NCBI GenBank assembly: GCA_013698385.1
Contig: JACCVB010000152.1
Location: 1 to 20,710, forward strand
Direction: 5' to 3'
Length of the DNA: 20,710 bases
DNA from: Chloroflexota bacterium
Lineage (GTDB): Bacteria > Chloroflexota > Limnocylindria > Limnocylindrales > CSP1-4
Made by a program: the position numbers and the translations under genes. The notes below the pieces were generated by a model, which did not search any database, was not told the DNA's origin, and was given only the letters and a program-made list of their open reading frames with translations. This document shows positions 16,901-20,710 of this stretch, piece after piece (positions within the stretch are counted from its first letter, which is position 1; every line of letters starts with the position of its first letter).

Positions 16901-17825
16901 TCGCCCGCTGGTCGGTCGGGTCGAACGCGCGCAGCGAGTCGATCTCGTCGCCGAAGGACTCGATCCGGATGGGCAGGTCCATCGACGGCGGGAACACGTC
17001 CACGATGCCGCCCCGACGGGCGAACTCGCCCCGCCCGGCGACCTCCGTGACGGGGCTGTAGCCGAGGTCCAGCAGCTCGCGCAACAGCGCATCCTGGTGG
17101 ATCCGGGTCCCCACACGGATCTCGCGCGGGGTCGCCGGCAGGTCCCCGGGGGCGATCGTGTGCTGGACAAGGGCTTGGACACTGGCCACGAGGACGCGCG
17201 CCTCGCCCGAACGCCAGGCGGCCAGCGCCGCGACCCGGGCGGCCGTCTCGTCGGCCACGAGCTCGCTTCGCTCGTACGCCAGCGAGGTCCGCGGTTCCAG
17301 GATGGCCACGGCGGTCGGGTCACCCAGCCAGGCGCTCAGTTCCTCGGCCACTCGATCACCGATCTCGGCGTCGCGCGCGATCCACAGCACGGGTTCGCCG
17401 CCGGTCGCCGCGCCGGCCAGGGTGGCGGCCAGGAACGTCTTGGCGCCATGAGGCACGGCCACGAGGCCGCTGTGGCGACCGACTCGGCCGAGGTCGGCGG
17501 GCGTGCCGAGTCGCTGGCGAAGGGTCGCGAATGATCCGGTCGCAGCCAGCAGGCTAGGCAGCGCGGCGAGGTCCGGGAGCCGGTGGCCGCCGGGTCTCGG
17601 ATCGGGGGGCCGGATCGGCAGGGTTCGACGTCGGGATGCCGGGGGCGTGCGCGACGCCGCGCGTCGAGCGTCGTCGACCTCGGCGCCGACGGCTTCGGTG
17701 TCGAAGTCGAGCGTATCTTCCTCGCGCGGCGAGGCGTGGCGCGCCGCGAAGTCCGTGGCGACCTGTTCCGCGATCCGGCGGTCGCGACCACGTCGACCGC
17801 GCAGGGGCGTCGTCGGGTCAGGCAT
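13992..17825 (-). CDS. mfd: Transcription-repair coupling factor
   Basis: A 1277-residue ATP-driven translocase that removes RNA polymerase stalled at lesions and recruits UvrA. The UvrB-like N-terminal module begins near residue 83; its Walker A is degenerate (PHGAKT, 125-130), as expected for Mfd. The RNA-polymerase-binding domain starts near 598 (LTPGDLVVHIDHGVARYE). The motor carries Walker A GDVGYGKT (748-755), DEEQ (849-852) and SATPIPRT (875-882), followed by the QLRGRVGRSSR helicase motif, and a TRCF C-terminal domain ends the protein. The first 80 residues are an arginine/proline-rich extension absent from typical 1100-1180 residue homologues. The ATG at 17825 overlaps the pth stop by 8 bp, and I find no ATG, GTG or TTG between it and the core, which supports translation of the extension. 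Confidence 0.96.
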   Translation of the reverse strand: MPDPTTPLRGRRGRDRRIAEQVATDFAARHASPREEDTLDFDTEAVGAEVDDARRAASRTPPASRRRTLPIRPPDPRPGGHRLPDLAALPSLLAATGSFATLRQRLGTPADLGRVGRHSGLVAVPHGAKTFLAATLAGAATGGEPVLWIARDAEIGDRVAEELSAWLGDPTAVAILEPRTSLAYERSELVADETAARVAALAAWRSGEARVLVASVQALVQHTIAPGDLPATPREIRVGTRIHQDALLRELLDLGYSPVTEVAGRGEFARRGGIVDVFPPSMDLPIRIESFGDEIDSLRAFDPTDQRATGKLERAVLLPASEFLLPAGGATAIRERLGRSATRLGERLAMDLARFEVAAEPDPTATLGIPATRAVAVGDAAEVWAAQLAPATGLDHVPPGTLVILDEPGDIAGAAEFLWRQADERRAELIAAGDLPSDWPATYLPPREWKRRLVAARTLELTWESEAPDAVAMASGSRGSGDLFGWREPTLPLGRASRLADAVAAWREDRARVVLASDQAPRLADLLEQAGHAVAVVESIVEPPPPGAIALVGRSLNGGFGGGPDGLVFVTDRELFGSVRVRRPKALRRVVPRDLLERLTPGDLVVHIDHGVARYERMLRRGGAGEERDYVELSFAGGDAMFVPVEQIARVTRYSGGERPALSKLGGTEWLRAKQRVQKAVTDLADELLGLYAARAGAHGHAFAPDTPWQAEMEASFPYEETVDQLRAAAEVKADMEQQRPMDRLVVGDVGYGKTEVALRAAFKATQDGRQVAVLVPTTVLAAQHLTTFGQRFAAFPLEVRLLSRFVSTKDQATTIAGLADGTVDIVIGTHRLLSRDVRFKDLGLVVVDEEQRFGVAAKERLKQLRREVDVLTLSATPIPRTLNLAMAGIRDLSVIETPPEDRLPIQTRVAEASAGLVRDAILRELDRGGQVFYVHNRVETIEAQAEQIRRLLPDARFIVGHGQMGEGTLERVMIDFAAGVADVLVCTTIIESGLDIPNANTIVIDRADTLGLAQLYQLRGRVGRSSRRAYAYLLYRRRERLSDEARKRLQAIFNASELGAGFQIALSDLEIRGAGNILGGEQSGHMAAVGFDLYSRMLAEAVETQKASMEGRVAVIAAPQAVVDLPIEAHLPTGYVPDEAQKLELYRRLARARTPADLAAFRQDVTDRFGPMSQAVVRLVEVAELRLAAEAAGVSSISREEGWLVIRFGATLSRATAMRLLSGGGLPGVKPSDVTFASNQVRVRAPTLATRAWTLTQAIVARLSVEQASMGEGLRP

Positions 17826-18558
17826 CCGGATCGCCCGGCACCGAGCCGCGCTGCTCGGCCGCGCGGGTGTCGGCGGCGCCATGCTTGGCGGGTAACACGC
17901 GTCGCCAGCCGGTCTTCGTACGCCGGATGCCGTCCTTGTCCGGAGGCCCGTCCACCTCGCCCGCGGCCGCCAGCCGATCGGCATCAGCCTCGCGCAGCTG
18001 GAAGGTGTTGAAGCGGTTGGAGGCCTTGCTCGTCCCATCGCGGGCCCACGCCTCCACACCGTCGGCCGCAGCGTCAAGCAGTTCGTCCAGCCGCTGGACC
18101 TCGTCCGGAGCGAACTTCGAAAGCACGTGATCGCGCGCATCGTGGATCGGGTCGCCGATGCCGATCCGCAAGCGGCCGAACTTCTCCGTGCCGAGCTCGT
18201 CGATGATCGAGCGCAGACCGTTGTGGCCACCGTGACTCCCGGCCTCGCGGAATCGAAGCTTGCCGAATGGCAACGCGAAGTCATCTGCGACGACCAGGAT
18301 GTCACTCAGCGGCGCGTGCTCGCGGGCCATGACCTTGCGAACGGCCAGGCCCGAATCGTTCATGTAGGTCAGCGGCTTGACGAGGGTCAGGTCCAGACCG
18401 CGATAGCGACCCCCGACGATATGCGAGCTGTCGCGCTGGCGACCCCGGCCATCCCAGCCAGCCCGCTCAGCAAGCCGATCCATGACCAGCCAACCCACGT
18501 TGTGCCTCGTCCCGGCGTACTGCGAGCCGGGGTTGCCGAGACCGATGATGACCTTCAA
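17818..18558 (-). CDS. pth: Peptidyl-tRNA hydrolase with a C-terminal tail
   Basis: A 246-residue enzyme that frees tRNA from dropped-off peptidyl-tRNA. Catalytic and binding residues are all present: Asn9 in GLGNPG, the catalytic His19 in TRHNVG, Asp92 in VADDF, Asn113 in GGHNGLRS, and KPLTYMNDSG at 61-70. The core ends near residue 190, as usual; the last 55 or so residues are a charged tail (DKDGIRRTKTGWRR) not found in most bacterial Pth. The start is TTG at 18558, decided by homology (MKVIIGLGNPG) and by GGAGGA three bases upstream. Its stop overlaps the mfd start by 8 bp; pth-mfd adjacency is common in bacteria. It diverges from rpiR across a 239-bp gap. Confidence 0.95.
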   Translation of the reverse strand: MKVIIGLGNPGSQYAGTRHNVGWLVMDRLAERAGWDGRGRQRDSSHIVGGRYRGLDLTLVKPLTYMNDSGLAVRKVMAREHAPLSDILVVADDFALPFGKLRFREAGSHGGHNGLRSIIDELGTEKFGRLRIGIGDPIHDARDHVLSKFAPDEVQRLDELLDAAADGVEAWARDGTSKASNRFNTFQLREADADRLAAAGEVDGPPDKDGIRRTKTGWRRVLPAKHGAADTRAAEQRGSVPGDPDA

Positions 18559-18583
18559 TGCTCCTCCGCGGGCAACACGATGT

Positions 18584-18603
18584 GGCCCGAAACCCGTCGG
18601 GCC
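18584..18603. other. Hairpin in the pth leader
   Basis: GGCCCGA (18584-18590) and TCGGGCC (18597-18603) form a perfect 7-bp stem with a 6-base loop. On the minus strand the stem ends 25 bases before the pth TTG, close to its ribosome binding site. No T-run follows on either strand, so it is not an intrinsic terminator. It could modulate pth translation or be incidental. Confidence 0.4.
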
Positions 18604-18763
18604 GCGGCTTCATCGTCGCGGTTCGGCGGGAGGGCCGAATGTGGATGGTATCCCCCGCATCGTGGGAACGCTGCGGTGTGCATCGGCCCCCTTGGTCAGG
18701 ACTCAGGCGAGGTGGGCGTCTCACCGAACCTGGCAGAGAGCCCGGAACGTGGGCCGCAAGGGC

Positions 18764-18779
18764 TAGACTGACCGGAACA
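18764..18779 (+). promoter_or_regulatory. Candidate rpiR promoter -10 with GGAACA half-site
   Basis: TAGACT (18764-18769) fits a TAnnnT -10 element and is followed by GACC and GGAACA (18774-18779), 18 bases before the rpiR ATG. The same order of elements, CAAGG, TAG(A/T)CTGAC and GGAACA, recurs upstream of the solute-binding gene at 20394-20418. GGAACG at 18744-18749 lies exactly 30 bp upstream of the half-site. No good -35 element is visible. The repeated arrangement suggests a shared operator, possibly bound by the RpiR protein itself. Confidence 0.35.
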
Positions 18780-18797
18780 GCACGCGGAGAGGGCGGA

Positions 18798-19763
18798 ATG
18801 CGTAGCGTACCTCTGACCATGAGCCAAGCGGATGTCATCAAGCCACCAGTGGGTCTCCCGGTCGGGCGCGGAGCCATCCCTCACATCCGGAGTCAGATCC
18901 CATCACTGACCCCAAGCGACGCCCGCGTTGCGCAGCTGATCGTGGCCGATCCGCTGGGCGTGATCGAACTGTCCACGTCGGAGTTGGCCCGGCTGGCGAG
19001 GACGTCGCCATCGACCGTTGTCAGGTGCTGCCAGCGGATGGGGTTTGAAGGCTTCCGCCAGCTTCGGCTCGTGCTCGCCCGGGAAGTTCGCGAGGACGAG
19101 CTCCACCACGATGGCATCGCCGATGGTGACTCCGAACCCGACATCCTCGCCAAGGTGTTCGCCTCGGCCGCTCGCGCATTGGCCGAAGGGAGCGCGACAA
19201 TCGATCCGATCGCCTTCAAGCGGGCGGTGGCCGCCATCCACGCCGCTCGTCGCGTTCTGTTCGTGGGGGTGGGAACGTCGGCTCCGGTCGCCCAGGATGC
19301 CGCCTACCGCTTCGCGACGATCGGGATCGTGAGCGACGCACCCCCGGACGTCCATGTCCAGCACGTCGTCGCCCGGTTGCTCGACGAGGGAGACGTCTGC
19401 ATCGCGATCAGTCATACCGGAGCGACGCGCGAGACCGTAGCCACGGTCCGTGCGGCGCGCGATGCCGGGGCGACGACGATCGTGGTAACGAGTTTCGCGC
19501 CCTCGCCGATCAGCCGGCTCGCGGGAGTCGTCCTGGTGACGGGAGGACCGGAGCTGTCATTCCGCCATGAGGCGATGACCAGCCGTCTCGCCCACCTGAG
19601 CTTGCTGGACGCACTCTATGTGGCGGTCGCGATCCGATCCCAGGCAGCGGCAAGGAATGCCCTGGACACCACGACCGAGGTCATCGCGGCGCACCGGTTC
19701 GCTTCGGCGCGGATCCGTCGAGTTCTCGGATCAGCTCGGGAAGGGCGTCGAGCCGCTCGATAA
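18798..19763 (+). CDS. RpiR/MurR family transcriptional regulator (HTH and SIS domains)
   Basis: A 321-residue repressor-type regulator. The N-terminal RpiR helix-turn-helix domain spans about 25-100, with recognition region STSELARLARTSPSTVVRCC (59-78) and GFEGFRQLRLVLARE (82-96). The C-terminal SIS domain (about 153-283) has the phosphosugar-binding loops GVGTSAPVAQDAAYRF (157-172) and ISHTGATRET (204-213). RpiR proteins usually sense a sugar phosphate and control its uptake or breakdown. The ATG at 18798 is chosen because GGAGAGG lies five bases upstream; a second ATG at 19 codons-equivalent distance is not needed, though one at 18819 is possible. The frame is open upstream but lacks family character. 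The TAA stop is inside the convergent HAD gene, an 83-bp overlap. The nearby solute-binding gene is its likely target. Confidence 0.9.
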   Translation: MRSVPLTMSQADVIKPPVGLPVGRGAIPHIRSQIPSLTPSDARVAQLIVADPLGVIELSTSELARLARTSPSTVVRCCQRMGFEGFRQLRLVLAREVREDELHHDGIADGDSEPDILAKVFASAARALAEGSATIDPIAFKRAVAAIHAARRVLFVGVGTSAPVAQDAAYRFATIGIVSDAPPDVHVQHVVARLLDEGDVCIAISHTGATRETVATVRAARDAGATTIVVTSFAPSPISRLAGVVLVTGGPELSFRHEAMTSRLAHLSLLDALYVAVAIRSQAAARNALDTTTEVIAAHRFASARIRRVLGSAREGRRAAR

Positions 19764-20331
19764 CGTAGTCGGCGCCGGCTGCCGCGAGTGCGGCCGACGG
19801 TCGATAGCCGGCGCCATAGCCGACCGCCCAGACGCCCGCCGCTCGAGCCTCGATGATGTCGTACTCCGTGTCCCCGACATAGAGCACCTGGATCGGCCGA
19901 CGCGCGATGGCTCGGATCGCCGCCCGCTTCGGATCAGCGTCACCGATCACGAAATCCAGGACGCCCGTGAGGCTGAGTCGCGCGACATCACGGTCGATGA
20001 CCTTGACGGCCGCGGCGCTCACCACGCCGACACTGCCGCCCATTGAATGTAGATCCTCGATCATCCTGCGTGCGCCCCCGGCCAGCGATGCATCACGAGC
20101 GCTCACCTCGTCGTTCCACTCACGAACCGCTCCATCGAGCTGTGAGCTTGGGACGCCGAGTTCCTCGAACAGGCGGCCGAGCGGCAGACACCAGCGATCG
20201 AAGAAGTCGGCACGCCCCGGAGTCCGGAGTCCCAGGCGGTCGAGAACCGCGTGAGCCGCCTCCCAGACTCGGTCACCGTCATCGACCAGCGTGCCGTTCC
20301 AATCGCAGACCAGGATGAACGGCCGACTCAC
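19681..20331 (-). CDS. HAD family hydrolase (phosphoglycolate phosphatase-like)
   Basis: A 216-residue haloacid dehalogenase-fold protein. Motif I is CDWNGTLVDD (9-18) with Asp10 as nucleophile, motif II is Ser105 in VVSAAA, motif III is Lys135 in DADPKRAAI, and motif IV is VGDTEYD (152-158). A helical cap lies between about residues 18 and 90. In motif I the usual second aspartate is Asn12, a DxN pattern seen in some HAD subfamilies, so its general acid chemistry may differ from classical DxD phosphatases. The GTG at 20331 fits where homology starts; GGAGG is just one base upstream, an odd spacing, and an in-frame TTG at 20397 is the alternative. It runs towards rpiR and overlaps its end by 83 bp. 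The substrate may be the sugar phosphate sensed by RpiR; this is inference. Confidence 0.85.
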   Translation of the reverse strand: MSRPFILVCDWNGTLVDDGDRVWEAAHAVLDRLGLRTPGRADFFDRWCLPLGRLFEELGVPSSQLDGAVREWNDEVSARDASLAGGARRMIEDLHSMGGSVGVVSAAAVKVIDRDVARLSLTGVLDFVIGDADPKRAAIRAIARRPIQVLYVGDTEYDIIEARAAGVWAVGYGAGYRPSAALAAAGADYVIERLDALPELIRELDGSAPKRTGAPR

Positions 20332-20378
20332 GCCTCCGTCGGTTCGACCTGAATCTCCACCGCTACATCGTAACGGGT

Positions 20379-20409
20379 TTGGGAAGGGTATTGCCAAGGC
20401 TGATAGTCT
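20379..20409 (+). promoter_or_regulatory. Candidate promoter of the solute-binding protein gene
   Basis: TTGGGA (20379-20384) as -35 and GATAGT (20402-20407) as -10 are 17 bases apart; TAGTCT (20404-20409) is an alternative -10 at 19 bases. Transcription would begin near 20414, 48 bases before the ATG. The region is shared with the divergent HAD gene, whose start is at 20331. Confidence 0.35.
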
Positions 20410-20412
20410 GAC

Positions 20413-20425
20413 GGAACACTGTTCC
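20413..20425. promoter_or_regulatory. Palindromic operator candidate GGAACA-C-TGTTCC
   Basis: A perfect inverted repeat with 6-bp arms and a one-base spacer sits at the predicted transcription start of the solute-binding gene, where a bound repressor would block initiation. Its left arm and the preceding TCTGAC match the block in front of rpiR (18764-18779). The RpiR-family regulator encoded 650 bp away is the natural candidate to bind it. Confidence 0.45.
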
Positions 20426-20461
20426 TAAGGCTTCCGGATCGGATCGAGGAGGATCGACCCA

Positions 20462-20710
20462 ATGCGTAACCTGTTGGTCGTCTGTCTGGTCGCCGCCTTC
20501 GTCGGGGCGGCATGTACGACGACCGGGCCCGGCGCGTCCCCAGCAGGATCGGCTGCGGGAGCCGGCGGATCGATCACCTTCGCCGACACGGCGGGCGGCG
20601 CCAACTTCCAGAAGTTCTTCGGCTCCATCCTGCCCCAGGCGAGCAAGGACCTCGGCATCGAGATCAAGTACGTGCCGGGCGCAGGCGCCGAACTCCAGAC
20701 ACGCCTGGAG
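20462..20710 (+). CDS. Extracellular solute-binding lipoprotein of an ABC importer, 5' part
   Basis: The first 83 codons of a gene that runs off the window. MRNLLVVCLVAAFVGAAC is a lipoprotein-type signal peptide with Cys18 as the likely lipidated residue; glycine at -3 makes the lipobox imperfect. A serine/alanine/glycine-rich linker follows, then SITFADTAGG near residue 39 and GIEIKYVPGAGAELQTRLE, a beginning typical of family 1/PotD-like binding proteins. GAGGAGG lies nine bases upstream of the ATG. The ligand is not readable from this part. Adjacency to an RpiR regulator and a HAD phosphatase suggests a sugar, polyol or sugar-phosphate, whereas the binding-protein family also covers polyamines. 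Permease and ATPase genes are expected downstream. Confidence 0.85.
   Translation, partial: MRNLLVVCLVAAFVGAACTTTGPGASPAGSAAGAGGSITFADTAGGANFQKFFGSILPQASKDLGIEIKYVPGAGAELQTRLE

Noticed and set aside
20391..20396. TTGCCA as the -35 element for the solute-binding gene
   Set aside because: It matches the consensus well but lies only 5 bases from the candidate -10; TTGGGA at 20379 has the correct 17-base spacing.
1..20710. CRISPR arrays, tRNA/rRNA genes, insertion sequences, phage genes
   Set aside because: Intergenic gaps are all under 240 bp and none shows repeat-spacer periodicity, cloverleaf signatures or terminal inverted repeats; no transposase or integrase motif appears in any frame examined.

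Overview
The window is GC-rich, densely packed bacterial DNA. Genes are tightly spaced, with stop/start overlaps of 1 to 8 bp and several GTG or TTG starts. Gene content and protein style (short archaeal/Thermotoga-like AhcY, MtnA with a long N-terminal extension, S9 peptidase, TIGR02587/TIGR02588 pair) suggest an uncultured-type Chloroflexota, perhaps near Limnocylindria. That is inference, not proof; an actinobacterium-like GC-rich lineage is the main alternative. TGA is an ordinary stop here. I see no tRNA, rRNA, CRISPR array, IS element or phage gene.

Left edge (1-2405, +): the end of a PotD-like binding protein followed by PotB-like and PotC-like permeases, forming a polyamine-type ABC importer whose ATPase is not in view. 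Centre-left (2429-9799, -): apt, mtnA, a GNAT acetyltransferase, ahcY, an S9 peptidase and metK, read in that order with mostly overlapping junctions. Four of the six make SAM or recycle its by-products: MetK makes SAM, AhcY hydrolyses SAH, MtnA processes the methylthioribose phosphate derived from MTA, and Apt reclaims adenine. This looks like one SAM-cycle operon with two passengers of unknown role. Upstream on the same strand is an MFS exporter-type gene (9875-11323).

Middle (11324-13847): a G-quadruplex-prone divergent intergenic region, then a secreted zinc-dependent phospholipase C-like gene on + interrupted by one in-frame TGA but otherwise intact. It is followed on - by the two-gene TIGR02587/TIGR02588 membrane module.

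Right (13992-18558, -): pth and mfd, overlapping by 8 bp; Mfd has an unusual basic N-terminal extension and Pth a long C-terminal tail. Far right (18798-20710): an RpiR-family sugar-phosphate-sensing regulator (+), a HAD phosphatase (-) whose 3' end overlaps the regulator by 83 bp, and the start of a solute-binding lipoprotein gene (+). The upstream regions of the regulator and of the binding-protein gene share a promoter-like block containing GGAACA, which in the second case is a perfect GGAACA-C-TGTTCC palindrome. This suggests an autoregulated RpiR circuit controlling sugar or sugar-phosphate uptake.
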